From positions 1 to 40,988 of the forward strand of contig DXCY01000121.1 in the NCBI GenBank assembly GCA_019115725.1: 40,988 nucleotides of DNA. The letters are read 5' to 3'. Under the pieces are notes generated by a model that saw nothing but the letters and a program-made list of their open reading frames with translations, had not been told where the DNA came from and did not search any database. This DNA comes from Candidatus Luteimonas excrementigallinarum (GTDB taxonomy: Bacteria > Pseudomonadota > Gammaproteobacteria > Xanthomonadales > Xanthomonadaceae). Of the stretch, positions 33,307 to 40,988 are shown piece after piece. The position numbers and the translations under genes were made by a program. Position 1 is the stretch's first letter, and every line of letters begins with the position of its first letter.

Positions 33307-34275
33307 TCAGCTTTCGTAATTCGACAGCGCCAGGGCCAGCAGGGCGCGGGCCTGTTCACGCAGCGACTGCGGCTCGGTGATGGTGGCGTCGGCGCCGTAG
33401 TGCAGCACGTCCATCAGCAGCTCGCGCGAGGAGCTGTAGGGCACCTTGAGCTCGTAGCTGCCATCGGCCAGCCAGCGGCCTTGCTGCTGCGAATGCCAGT
33501 GCTCGTCGGCCACCCAGCGCGCGGCCCGCGGATTGAACACGATGGTTGCCCAGTGGCGCGGCTCGCCGGAAAAAATGCCGTAGCCGCTGGCCAGGTGGCG
33601 GTCGAGCTCGTCCTCGTTGATATCTCGCGCGGCCTCGTCCAGCACCCGGGCCCGGGTGATCCGGTCCACGGAAAAGCTGCGCAGGCCCTCGCGGTCGTGG
33701 TCCCAGGCGTCCAGGTACCAGTTGCCGCGGTAGTGGGTAATGCGCTGCGGGGAGACCTTGCGCCGGGTTTTCTGATCAGTCGAGCGGGCCTGGTACTCAA
33801 ACGCCAGCTGGCGCCGCTCGAGCACCGCCGAGCTGACGAAGCGAAACGCCTGCTCGTCCATCCGCCGGCTGTGGTGCGGGATTACCCGGACCCGTTCGAC
33901 CGGCCACTCCTTGCCGGTGGAATGGGCGTTGAGCAGGTTCTCGATGCGCTGCTGCAGCGGCGCCAGCGCATTGGACAGCACGCCACCGGCGCTGCGCGCG
34001 AGCAGCTGCTGGGCGGCCAGCAGCGCGTGCAGCTCGCCCGAACTCAGCCACAGGCCGGGCAGTTCGAAGCGCTCACCCTCGTCGGCGTCATAGCGGAAGC
34101 CCGCCTCGCCATCGCCGGTGATCGGCGCCATCAGGGCATCGCGCAGAAAGGCGAGATCGCGATAGACGGTGGCCCGTGAACAGCCCAGGTCATCCTGCAG
34201 CCACGCCACCGTGACCGGATACCGGGCGTTCTTCAGGGTGCGGTGCAGGGAAAGGATGCGCTCGTATCTGTCCAT
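33307..34275 (-). CDS. WYL-domain transcriptional regulator (YafY-like)
   Basis: A 322-residue regulator: N-terminal DeoR-type winged helix (about 1-55: ERILSLHRTLKNARYPVT, GCSRATVYRDLAFLR), a linker, a WYL domain (RGNWYLDAWDHDREGLRSFS) and a C-terminal WCX-type extension. WYL domains bind nucleic acid or small ligands in DNA-damage and phage-defence regulators and many others. The ATG at 34275 fits the family start. It is divergent from the LolA-like gene; a direct repeat just upstream (34287-34308) may be its operator. Targets are unknown. Confidence 0.92.
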   Translation of the reverse strand: MDRYERILSLHRTLKNARYPVTVAWLQDDLGCSRATVYRDLAFLRDALMAPITGDGEAGFRYDADEGERFELPGLWLSSGELHALLAAQQLLARSAGGVLSNALAPLQQRIENLLNAHSTGKEWPVERVRVIPHHSRRMDEQAFRFVSSAVLERRQLAFEYQARSTDQKTRRKVSPQRITHYRGNWYLDAWDHDREGLRSFSVDRITRARVLDEAARDINEDELDRHLASGYGIFSGEPRHWATIVFNPRAARWVADEHWHSQQQGRWLADGSYELKVPYSSSRELLMDVLHYGADATITEPQSLREQARALLALALSNYES

Positions 34276-34286
34276 GGGCCGATTAT

Positions 34287-34308
34287 GGGCAAATTCCCGG
34301 GCAAATTT
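34287..34308. promoter_or_regulatory. Direct repeat upstream of the WYL regulator
   Basis: GGGCAAATT occurs at 34287-34295 and 34299-34307, start-to-start 12 bp, inside the 135-bp divergent gap and 12 bp before the WYL gene start. It is a candidate autoregulatory site; the binding protein is inferred. Confidence 0.4.
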
Positions 34309-34410
34309 CGTGACCGGGCGGCGGGCGGCGCGGCGCACCGCAGCCCGGGATGTCCCCGCCCCGTGCGGATTGACGTAAACCCGGGCAACCCATCACACGG
34401 AAGCCTGCCC

Positions 34411-34971
34411 ATGCGCCACCTGTTCACCGCCGCCGGCCTTGCCGGCCTGCTGCTGGCCACCACCGCCCTCGCCTCACCGCACGACGAGGTGACCCGCGCC
34501 GTGGGCAAGCTGGCCAGCGCCAGCAGCTACGTGATCCATATCGACGCCCCGCAGGCCGGGACTGGCGGCCGGATCGAGATGCAGTACGTAGCCCCCGACC
34601 GCTACCGGATGATGCTGCCGGGCGCCCCGGCGCAGACCATCATCGGCAATCAGGCCTATATGGAGATGGCCGGGCGGGTGATGCGCGTGCCGCTGCCAGC
34701 CGGCACCCTGGACCGGATGCGTGACCAGGCCCATATCCGCGAAACCCAGGAAAACGCCCGCATCGAGGCCGCCGGCAGCGACGTGATCGACGGCGCCCCG
34801 GCCCGCAAGTACCGCATCATCCACCCCGACCAGCCCGGCACCGAGGTGATGCTGTGGGTCAACGGCGAGGGCTGGCCGCTGCAGATGCAGGTGGACGGGG
34901 GCGAAGGCAGCGCGACGATGCGCTATTCGCGCTTCAACGACGCCTCGCTGGTGATCCAGCCGCCCAACTGA
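34411..34971 (+). CDS. Exported LolA/LppX-fold-like protein
   Basis: A 186-residue protein with a signal peptide (cut after ALAS). The mature part has alternating strands like LolA or LppX (MQYVAPDRYRMMLPG, VMLWVNGEGWPLQMQVDGG, ATMRYSRFND), a fold that carries lipids or lipoproteins. The fold call is from pattern only. The start at 34411 has GGAAG with a seven-base spacer; a longer frame upstream overlaps the WYL gene and is rejected. Its last 49 bases overlap the 3' end of the leftward flavoprotein gene. Confidence 0.75.
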   Translation: MRHLFTAAGLAGLLLATTALASPHDEVTRAVGKLASASSYVIHIDAPQAGTGGRIEMQYVAPDRYRMMLPGAPAQTIIGNQAYMEMAGRVMRVPLPAGTLDRMRDQAHIRETQENARIEAAGSDVIDGAPARKYRIIHPDQPGTEVMLWVNGEGWPLQMQVDGGEGSATMRYSRFNDASLVIQPPN

Positions 34972-36353
34972 TCGGCCGCCTGCACGGCCTTGGCCACATC
35001 GCGTGCCTGACCGCGCAGGTCGGGCATGGCGATGGTTTCCCACAGGTCGCCGATGCGCAGCACGCCCAGCGTCCACAGGCCCGGCACCGACTGGCCATCA
35101 GCGCCCAGCACCGCGCCCACGCCGCTGGTGGCGGCGCCCATGTGGTGCGGCCCCGGCCGCATCAGCCCGCGCCGCTGCAGGTTGGCCAGCAGGCCGTCGC
35201 CGCCTTCGATCCGCTTGTCCATGCCCAGCGCGTTGACCAGCACGTCGGCTTCCAGGCGCTGTGTCCGGGCCTGTCCGCGCGGTCGCCAGACAATCTCCAG
35301 CGGCCGCCCGGCTTCCACCGCCACCAGGCGGCCGGCCAGGCACTGCAGGCGCCCGGCGTCGGTCGCGGCGCGCAGCCGGCCGGCGACTTCCGGTGCGATC
35401 CGGTGCCGGTGTACATCCCAGTACCGCACCAGATGACGCAGGAACAGGCGCTGCCCGGCGGCATCCAGGCTGGTCCACAGGGCCTGCACGTGCGGGCGCA
35501 GCGCATCCATCACGCCCTGCCACGGCCGCCCCTGTGCCGATTCAGCGGCAGCCAGCGCGCGCAATGTGCGCAGGCGGGCGCGCAGGTCCATGGCCAGCAC
35601 GGCCGGCACATCGATGGGCGCAACGGGCCCGGGCACGGCGTGTTCCAGCGGCAGCAGCCCGCTGCGCGAGATGGACACCACGCGCCCGCGATGGCCCCGC
35701 GCCTCCAGGCTCAGCACCACGTCCACCATGCTCAGCCCGGCGCCGAGGATGCACACGTTGGCGTCGGTGGGAATGGCAGCCACGGCGGGGTAGTCCCAGG
35801 CCTCCACGACCTCCCCGGCCTTCACAGTAGCTGCGCCGGCATCGGCCAGCGGCAGACGGGCGGGCCGGTTGCCCACCGCCAGTACCACTGCCCTGGCGCG
35901 CAGACGCGCGCCTGAGGCCAGCTCCACCGTGAAGCCCCCGCCCTCCACCGGCACCACGTCCACCGCCATATCCGTGAAGCGGCGCAGCCGGTCGCGCCCG
36001 GGGCGGCTGTCGAGCACCGACTGCAGGTAGCGCGCGTAAACCATGCGCGGCATGAAGCGCGTGGCGAGCTCGGCCGCCGCCACACTGGCGTAATCCGGCT
36101 GGCGGCGCAGGAAATCCACGAAATCCATCGGCGCTTCATCGAACGCGCTCATCCCGGCCGCGCGCACGTTGAGCAGGTGCTCGCCGCGGCGGGTGGAATA
36201 GGCCACACCTTCGGCCACGTCCGGCCGCGTTTCCACCAGCGCTACCCGGCCTCCGCCGGCCTTGGCATCCAGCAGCCGCGCCGCCACCAGGGTGCCGCCC
36301 GCGCCGCCACCGATGACGACGGCGTCAAACCACGATGATTCCGGACTGGCCAC
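34923..36353 (-). CDS. FAD/NAD(P)-binding oxidoreductase
   Basis: A 476-residue flavoprotein of the FAD/NAD(P)-binding (NAD_binding_9) type. It has FDAVVIGGGAGGTLVAARLL at the N-terminus, AVVLAVGNRPARLP in the middle and a second Rossmann GxGxS stretch (VCILGAGLSMVDVVL). The GTG at 36353 is chosen for AAGGGG four bases upstream and for the position of the Rossmann strand; a longer frame upstream has no family signal. The substrate is unknown. The C-terminal QLGGWITSEASLKRE is encoded antisense to the LolA-like gene. Confidence 0.88.
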   Translation of the reverse strand: MASPESSWFDAVVIGGGAGGTLVAARLLDAKAGGGRVALVETRPDVAEGVAYSTRRGEHLLNVRAAGMSAFDEAPMDFVDFLRRQPDYASVAAAELATRFMPRMVYARYLQSVLDSRPGRDRLRRFTDMAVDVVPVEGGGFTVELASGARLRARAVVLAVGNRPARLPLADAGAATVKAGEVVEAWDYPAVAAIPTDANVCILGAGLSMVDVVLSLEARGHRGRVVSISRSGLLPLEHAVPGPVAPIDVPAVLAMDLRARLRTLRALAAAESAQGRPWQGVMDALRPHVQALWTSLDAAGQRLFLRHLVRYWDVHRHRIAPEVAGRLRAATDAGRLQCLAGRLVAVEAGRPLEIVWRPRGQARTQRLEADVLVNALGMDKRIEGGDGLLANLQRRGLMRPGPHHMGAATSGVGAVLGADGQSVPGLWTLGVLRIGDLWETIAMPDLRGQARDVAKAVQAADQLGGWITSEASLKRE

Positions 36354-36524
36354 GCAATCCCCTTCTGGAGGGCGGGAAAGGGGCGAAGTATCCCACCGGC
36401 CCGCGGCCCGGATCCACCGCCGCCACGCCCCTCCCGCATTGCACCAGGCACGGCTGCGGATATCCTTGGCCACTGTCTGCCGGCGCCCGCAAGGGCGGAA
36501 AGGCATGTTTCCGGATACGAATGA

Positions 36525-38354
36525 ATGGATCTGCCGCTCACTCTCCTGACCACAATCGCCGTGATGCTGGTGGCGGTATACCTGTTCATCACCGAAAAGC
36601 TGCGCGTGGACGTGGTGGCCCTGCTGGTGATGACCGCCCTGCTGGTTCTGGGCGTGCTCAGCGTGCCGGAGGCGCTGTCGGGCTTTTCCAACCAGGCCAC
36701 GGTGATGGTGGCCTGCATGTTCGTGCTCAGCGGCGCGCTCAAGGCCAATGGCGCCCTGGTGGCGATCGGCGAGCTGCTGTCACGCATCCGCTGGCGCTGG
36801 CTGTTCCTGCTGGTGATGCTGGGGCTGGTGGTCAGCGTGGCCGCTTTCATCAACAACACCGCCACGGTGGCGGTGTTCCTGCCGCTGGTGCTGGTGGCCA
36901 CGGCGGCCAACGGCTGGGCGCCGTCGAAGTTCCTGATCCCGCTGTCCTACATCTCGCAGACGGCGGGCGTGTGCACCCTGATCGGCACCTCCACCAACCT
37001 GCTGGTTGATTCGATGGCCCGTGACGCGGCGGGCGTGGGCTTCACCATTTTCGAGTTCGCGCCGCTGGGCATCATCTTCGTGGGGATCTGCTCGGTGTAC
37101 CTGCTGACCGTGGGCTGGTGGATCCTGCCCAACCGCGGCACTCCCAATCCGGGCGAAACCGAGCACGTGGGCCGTTTCATCGCCGAGCTGGTGGTGCCGG
37201 CCGACACCCCCGTCATCGGCACCTCGCCGCGCAAGGTGCTGCCCGACAGCGCCGACGACGTGGAGCTGCTGGAAGTGCTGCGCAACGGCGTGGCCCAGCG
37301 CGACCCGGACGTGACCATCCAGGCCGGCGACCGGCTGCTGCTGCGCGGGCTCTGGCCGCGGATCGAGGCCGCGCGCAAGGCGATGAAGTGCAAGTTCGAT
37401 CGCGTGCCCAAGGCGCCCGACCGCGCCCCGCCGCCTGTCACCGAAGGTGACGAGGGCGACAAGCCGAAGGAATCCGATGCCGTCCGCCGTGACGAGCGCC
37501 TGCACGTGGAGGCCATGGTGGCCCCCGGCTCGCACCTGATCGGACGCACCCTGCACGGCATGCGCTTTGCCCACACCTACCGCGCCCGGGTGCAGGGCAT
37601 CCACCGCCGCCAGCTGGCCATCCGCGTGCCACTGGACCGGGTGCCGCTGTCGGTGGGCGACGTGCTGATGCTCGACGCCCCGGTGGACGCCATTGATGCG
37701 CTGCGCGCCGACCCGGGCATGATCGTGCTGGGCGAGCGGGCCCAGGAGCGGGTGGCGCCCAAGCGCGCGATCGTGTCGGCGCTGATCATGTTCGCCGCCA
37801 TCGGCGTGGCCGCGCTGGGCTGGCTGCCGATCGTTGCTTCCGCCCTGGTGGGCTGTCTGGCGCTCGTGGCGCTGCGGCTGATGACCCCGGACGAGGCGTA
37901 TGAATCCATCGACTGGCAGGTGATCCTGCTGCTGGCCGGCATCATCCCGCTGGGCATCGCGCTGCAGAAGACCGGTGGCGCCAACATGGTGGCCGAACTG
38001 CTGCTCAACTTCCTCGGCCCCTATGGTCCGCTGGCCACGCTGGCCGCGATCTACCTGATGACCTCGGTCCTGACCGAGGTGATGAGCAATAACGCCTCGG
38101 CGGTGCTGGTCGTGCCCATTGCCCTGGCCACCGCTGAATCCATGGGCGTGGACGCCAAGCCGCTGCTGATCGCGGTCGCCTTTGCCGCGTCCACCAGCTT
38201 CGCCACGCCGATCAGCTACCAGACCAACACCATGGTCTATACCGCCGGCGGCTACCGCTTCAGCGACTTCGTGAAGGTGGGCATGCCGCTGAACGTGATC
38301 TTCTGGATCTCGGCGATCATCCTGATTCCGCGGTTCTTCCCGTTCTATCCCTGA
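36525..38354 (+). CDS. SLC13-type transporter with RCK_C (TrkA-C) domains
   Basis: A 609-residue anion/sodium symporter-like membrane protein. Two transport repeats each carry an SNN/TNT helix-break: FINNTATVAVFLP and GTSTNLLVDSM in the first half, MSNNASAVLVVPI and TPISYQTNTMVY in the second. Between them, about residues 210-405, lie two TrkA-C-type regulatory domains joined by a Pro/Glu/Lys linker (DRAPPPVTEGDEGDKPKE). The substrate could be dicarboxylate, sulfate or another anion. A 79-residue membrane protein follows 7 bp later. The 171-bp gap upstream shows no clear promoter. Confidence 0.92.
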   Translation: MDLPLTLLTTIAVMLVAVYLFITEKLRVDVVALLVMTALLVLGVLSVPEALSGFSNQATVMVACMFVLSGALKANGALVAIGELLSRIRWRWLFLLVMLGLVVSVAAFINNTATVAVFLPLVLVATAANGWAPSKFLIPLSYISQTAGVCTLIGTSTNLLVDSMARDAAGVGFTIFEFAPLGIIFVGICSVYLLTVGWWILPNRGTPNPGETEHVGRFIAELVVPADTPVIGTSPRKVLPDSADDVELLEVLRNGVAQRDPDVTIQAGDRLLLRGLWPRIEAARKAMKCKFDRVPKAPDRAPPPVTEGDEGDKPKESDAVRRDERLHVEAMVAPGSHLIGRTLHGMRFAHTYRARVQGIHRRQLAIRVPLDRVPLSVGDVLMLDAPVDAIDALRADPGMIVLGERAQERVAPKRAIVSALIMFAAIGVAALGWLPIVASALVGCLALVALRLMTPDEAYESIDWQVILLLAGIIPLGIALQKTGGANMVAELLLNFLGPYGPLATLAAIYLMTSVLTEVMSNNASAVLVVPIALATAESMGVDAKPLLIAVAFAASTSFATPISYQTNTMVYTAGGYRFSDFVKVGMPLNVIFWISAIILIPRFFPFYP

Positions 38355-38361
38355 GGCGCGG

Positions 38362-38601
38362 ATGAAACGGGCGCTGCGCGTTGTGAACCGCATCATCCGC
38401 CTGCTGATGGTGGTGGGCGGCAGCTGCGGCGTCCTGGCCTGCCTGTGGGCTCTGGTGGATCCGTCGATCATCACCGGGTCGGGCGGCATGCTGTCCGCGC
38501 ACGCGCCTTCGCCGCGCTGGCGGGCCGCCTTCGGACTGGTGTTCTCGATCGGAATGATCCTGTTCGGCAGCGGCGTGCTGCGCCATCGCGAGCTGCCGTG
38601 A
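38362..38601 (+). CDS. Small two-helix membrane protein, co-transcribed with the transporter
   Basis: A 79-residue protein with two hydrophobic segments (LLMVVGGSCGVLACLWALV and AAFGLVFSIGMILFGSGVL) joined by a short loop. It is not recognised. GAGG with a five-base spacer precedes the ATG, and only 7 bp separate it from the transporter stop, so they form one unit. A role as an accessory subunit is inference. Confidence 0.65.
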   Translation: MKRALRVVNRIIRLLMVVGGSCGVLACLWALVDPSIITGSGGMLSAHAPSPRWRAAFGLVFSIGMILFGSGVLRHRELP

Positions 38602-38622
38602 CACCGCACTGACGGGCGCGAT

Positions 38623-38652
38623 TTGGGGCTCCCGGCGGGGGTCGCGCATAAT
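38623..38652 (+). promoter_or_regulatory. Possible sigma-70 promoter of the DUF481 gene
   Basis: TTGGGG (38623-38628) and CATAAT (38647-38652) are 18 bp apart. Transcription would begin near 38659, which rules out the ATG at 38651 and favours the start at 38690. The -35 is poor. Confidence 0.4.
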
Positions 38653-38689
38653 GGTCCGTTCGCACGTGATCAGCCAGGTCTTGCCCGCC

Positions 38690-39475
38690 ATGCGTCGTTC
38701 CTTCCTGCCCGTTTCCCTCGCCCTCGCGCTTGCCATGGGCACGCCCGCCTTCGCCCAGGATGCGCCCTACCCCGGCGCCGAGCCGCCTGTGTGGGCCGCC
38801 ACCGGCGAGCTGGGTTTCGCCATGACCCGCGGCAACCGCGATTCGGAAAACCTCAACACCCGCCTGCACCTGATGCAGGAGGATTCGCGCAGCAAGCACC
38901 AGCTGACCCTGTCGGCGCTGCGGGCCAAGACCGATGTGACCGTGGTGGACGCGGAAGGCAACTCGGAAACGGTGTACCAGACCAGTGCCAACCGCTACCA
39001 GATCGGCGGCAGCACCTCGATCAAGGTCGACCAGATCCACAACTGGTTCGGCGCCGCGCGTTACGAGCGCGACGACTACGCGACCAACGACTACCAGGGC
39101 ACGTTCTCGTTCGGCTACGGCCACCACTTCTTCAACGATGACAACACGTTCCTGCTGTTCGAAATCGGCCCCGGTTACCGGCGTGCGCGCGAGGCCAGCA
39201 CCCAGGAGGTCAACAGCGATTACATCGTGCGTGGACTGATGGATTTCGGCCGCAGCCTGACCAGCAACACCCGCCTGAGCAACACCCTGCTGGTGGAGGC
39301 GGGCAGCGACAACACCTTTGCCCAGAACGACCTGGGCCTGACGGTGGCCATGAACGATGCGCTGGCCCTGAAGGCGGGGCTGCAGTTCCGCCACAACAGC
39401 GATGTGGACGAGAGTGCCGGCATCAAGCGTACCGACACCCTGAGCACCATCAACCTAGTCTACACCTTCAAGTAA
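38690..39475 (+). CDS. DUF481 (YdiY-type) outer-membrane beta-barrel protein
   Basis: A 261-residue exported protein with signal peptide cut after AFAQ and a mature region of repeated amphipathic strands ending in an outer-membrane C-terminal Phe-Lys (STINLVYTFK). GELGFAMTRGNRDSENLNTR is a DUF481 start. E. coli YdiY is induced by acid or salt; the role of the barrel is unknown. The start at 38690 is set by the signal peptide. It is convergent with hemC, 18 bp from its stop. Confidence 0.88.
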   Translation: MRRSFLPVSLALALAMGTPAFAQDAPYPGAEPPVWAATGELGFAMTRGNRDSENLNTRLHLMQEDSRSKHQLTLSALRAKTDVTVVDAEGNSETVYQTSANRYQIGGSTSIKVDQIHNWFGAARYERDDYATNDYQGTFSFGYGHHFFNDDNTFLLFEIGPGYRRAREASTQEVNSDYIVRGLMDFGRSLTSNTRLSNTLLVEAGSDNTFAQNDLGLTVAMNDALALKAGLQFRHNSDVDESAGIKRTDTLSTINLVYTFK

Positions 39476-39491
39476 GCCGGCCGGCGCCGGC
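39476..39491. terminator. Palindromic hairpin between DUF481 and hemC stops
   Basis: Stem GCCGGC/GCCGGC with loop CGGC fills the 18-bp gap between the convergent stops. It could serve both directions; no T-run is present. Confidence 0.3.
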
Positions 39492-39493
39492 GC

Positions 39494-40411
39494 TTACTCC
39501 GCCGGCGGCAGCAGCTCGCCGGCGCCGCGCGCCAGCAGCATTTCCGCCACCTGGCGGCCCAGCGCGCCGGTGTCGTTTGCGGCGCCCTCCGCCTCGGCGC
39601 GTACCAGGCGACCGGTGGCGGCATCGCCCACCATGCCGGTCAGCGTCACGCGCTCCCCATCCAGCACCGCCATCGCCGCCACGGGCACGTGGCAACTGCC
39701 GTGCAGGGCGCGGTTCATGGCCCGCTCGGCCTCCACGCAGGTGCGCGTGTGAGCATCATCCAGGGCAGCGAACAGTGCTGTCAGCTCCGGGGCGTCATCG
39801 CGGCATTCAATCGCGATCGCACCCTGGGCGGGGGCGGGCAACCACTCCGGCGCATCCAGGCGGCTGCGGATGCGGGCATCCAGCGCCAGCCGCTGCAGGC
39901 CAGCGCAGGCAAGGATGATGGCGTCGAACTCACCGGCATCCAGCTTGGCCAGGCGGGTGTTGACGTTGCCACGCAGGTCGCCGAGCTGGATGTCGGGGCG
40001 CAGCGCGCGCACCTGGGCCTGGCGGCGCAGCGAGGAAGTACCCACCCGCGCGCCCTGGGGCAGATCAGCCAGCGATGCATGGTGCGTGCTGACGAAGGCA
40101 TCGGCATGATCGGCGCGGGCCAGGATCGCCGGCAGGGCAAAGCCCGGTTCCAGTTCCATCGGCACATCCTTGAGCGAATGCACCGCGCAATCGGCCTCGC
40201 CGCGCAGCATGGCCAGCTCCAGCTCCTTCAGAAACAGCCCCTTGCCGCCAATCGCGGCCAGCGAGCGGTCGAGGATTTCGTCGCCGCGGGTGGACATGGG
40301 TACCAGTTCCACTTCGATACCCGGATGCGCCTGGCGCAGACGGTCGGCGACGTATTCGCTCTGCCAGAGGGCAAGCGGGCTTTTGCGGGTAGCGATGCGG
40401 AGGGTTTTCAT
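39494..40411 (-). CDS. hemC: Hydroxymethylbilane synthase HemC
   Basis: A 305-residue enzyme that joins four porphobilinogens into hydroxymethylbilane in haem synthesis. The dipyrromethane cofactor Cys is C240 (HGSCHVPV), and catalytic D82 lies in SLKDVP; LRIATRKSPLALWQ is the family start. The ATG at 40411 fits that start; the Shine-Dalgarno AGG is three bases away and weak. It follows an AlgR-type regulator gene on the same strand, the conserved algR-hemC order. Confidence 0.98.
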   Translation of the reverse strand: MKTLRIATRKSPLALWQSEYVADRLRQAHPGIEVELVPMSTRGDEILDRSLAAIGGKGLFLKELELAMLRGEADCAVHSLKDVPMELEPGFALPAILARADHADAFVSTHHASLADLPQGARVGTSSLRRQAQVRALRPDIQLGDLRGNVNTRLAKLDAGEFDAIILACAGLQRLALDARIRSRLDAPEWLPAPAQGAIAIECRDDAPELTALFAALDDAHTRTCVEAERAMNRALHGSCHVPVAAMAVLDGERVTLTGMVGDAATGRLVRAEAEGAANDTGALGRQVAEMLLARGAGELLPPAE

Positions 40412-40477
40412 CCGCCTATTATCCCCGCCCCCACCATCCGCGGCCATGCCACCCCGCGGAAGCACGTCGCGCGCCTG

Positions 40478-40988
40478 CTACAGGCGCTGGAGGGTATCGC
40501 GGACGTGGGCAACGCAGCGGCGGCTGACTTCCAGCGGCTGGTCCACGTTGCGCAGCAGCACCACCGACTGGCCGTCGGGCTCGCGCCGCAGCTCCACCAC
40601 GGCGTCGCGGGCCACCAGGCAGTTGCGGTGGATGCGCAGGAAGCGCTCGCCGAACTCGGTTTCCAGCGAACGCAGCGATTCCTCGATCAGGTCCTCGCCA
40701 TTGGCATGGTGGACCACCACGTACTTCTCATCTGCCTGCAGGTAATGGACCTGGCCGATCGGAATCAGCCGCAGGCTGCCGCGCAGGCGGGCGCACAGGT
40801 GGGTGCGTTCCTGCGGCTGCTCCGGGCCGGCAGCGGCCTGTTCCCTGCCAAGAGTGTCCCGGCCCAGGGTGAAGGTACGGGCGCGCTCGATCGCCGCCTG
40901 CAGCCGTTCCAGGCGCACCGGTTTGACCAGGTAGTCCACCGCTGCCGCCTCGAAGGCCTTCAGCGCGTGGGCGTCGTAGGCGGTGCAG
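40478..40988 (-). CDS. algR: AlgR-type LytTR response regulator, N-terminus cut by window edge
   Basis: About 169 visible residues. The first visible part is the end of a receiver domain (TAYDAHALKAFEAAAVDYLV then KPVRLERL, with the switch Lys in the KP pair). It is followed by an acidic Gln-rich linker and a LytTR DNA-binding domain (LRLIPIGQVHYLQADEKYV, ERFLRIHRNCLVARDAVVEL). AlgR regulates alginate and surface behaviour in Pseudomonas; the xanthomonad target set may differ. The phosphoacceptor Asp is outside the window. Confidence 0.9.
   Translation of the reverse strand, partial: CTAYDAHALKAFEAAAVDYLVKPVRLERLQAAIERARTFTLGRDTLGREQAAAGPEQPQERTHLCARLRGSLRLIPIGQVHYLQADEKYVVVHHANGEDLIEESLRSLETEFGERFLRIHRNCLVARDAVVELRREPDGQSVVLLRNVDQPLEVSRRCVAHVRDTLQRL

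Noticed and set aside
1..40988. tRNA, rRNA, CRISPR arrays, IS elements, prophage or toxin-antitoxin genes
   Set aside because: No regularly spaced repeats, no transposase or phage products, and no recognisable tRNA or rRNA sequence were seen on either strand.

Overview
The window is a contiguous stretch of high-GC chromosome from a gammaproteobacterium of the Xanthomonadaceae (Lysobacteraceae), most like the Luteimonas / Lysobacter / Pseudoxanthomonas / Stenotrophomonas group. This rests on the protein families and gene orders seen (algR-hemC, lptM-dapF-DUF484-xerC, Ku-LigD with PE-ligase-polymerase order, paired S9 oligopeptidases, several small exported proteins typical of xanthomonads) and on GTAG-type REP stem-loops of the kind known from Stenotrophomonas and relatives. 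The genus is an inference. I see no rRNA, tRNA, IS element, prophage or CRISPR array. The window is core chromosome with a few lineage-specific small genes.

Layout. 1-4553: a bacterial NHEJ operon (ku, ligD, the latter cut by the left edge), an SDR dehydrogenase and a 59-residue stress-type protein. 4558-7856: a leftward run of small exported proteins (one NlpE-like lipoprotein, one EF-hand protein) and a HAD hydrolase. 8186-11531: rightward PQQ-type sugar dehydrogenase lipoprotein and a receiver-PAS-GGDEF diguanylate cyclase. 11565-17369: leftward genes for an exported protein, a host-attachment-family protein, a CGHC thioredoxin, an FKBP lipoprotein, a YhiN flavoprotein, a Tat-exported D-aminoacylase and a DUF808 membrane protein. 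17483-21561: rightward PLP genes (yggS-pdxY), a DUF2249 plus polytopic membrane protein pair behind an FNR-like box, and rluF. 21581-28299: leftward MFS transporter, hslVU, xerC, DUF484, dapF, lptM and a DUF454 protein. 28371-34275: two S9 peptidase lipoproteins, a small membrane protein and a WYL regulator. 34411-39475: a LolA-like exported protein, a flavoprotein overlapping its 3' end, an SLC13-type transporter with a 79-residue membrane partner, and a DUF481 outer-membrane protein. 39494-40988: hemC and an AlgR-type regulator cut by the right edge.

How the parts work together. Ku and LigD repair double-strand breaks. YggS and PdxY handle pyridoxal phosphate. HslV and HslU form the two-part ATP-dependent protease. 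LptM/DapF/DUF484/XerC is the conserved envelope and chromosome-dimer-resolution neighbourhood. The two S9 peptidases, FKBP, D-aminoacylase and LptM look like an envelope peptide and protein processing set.

The signals least explained by annotation are: the FNR-like box before the DUF2249/membrane pair; a leader with two mutually exclusive hairpins, one followed by six U, before the EF-hand gene; REP stem-loops with compensatory stem changes, one of which supplies a stop codon; a 49-bp convergent coding overlap; an Asp-rich LptM tail; and operator-like repeats at the WYL and MFS genes. I did not find a clear new defence or mobile system here.
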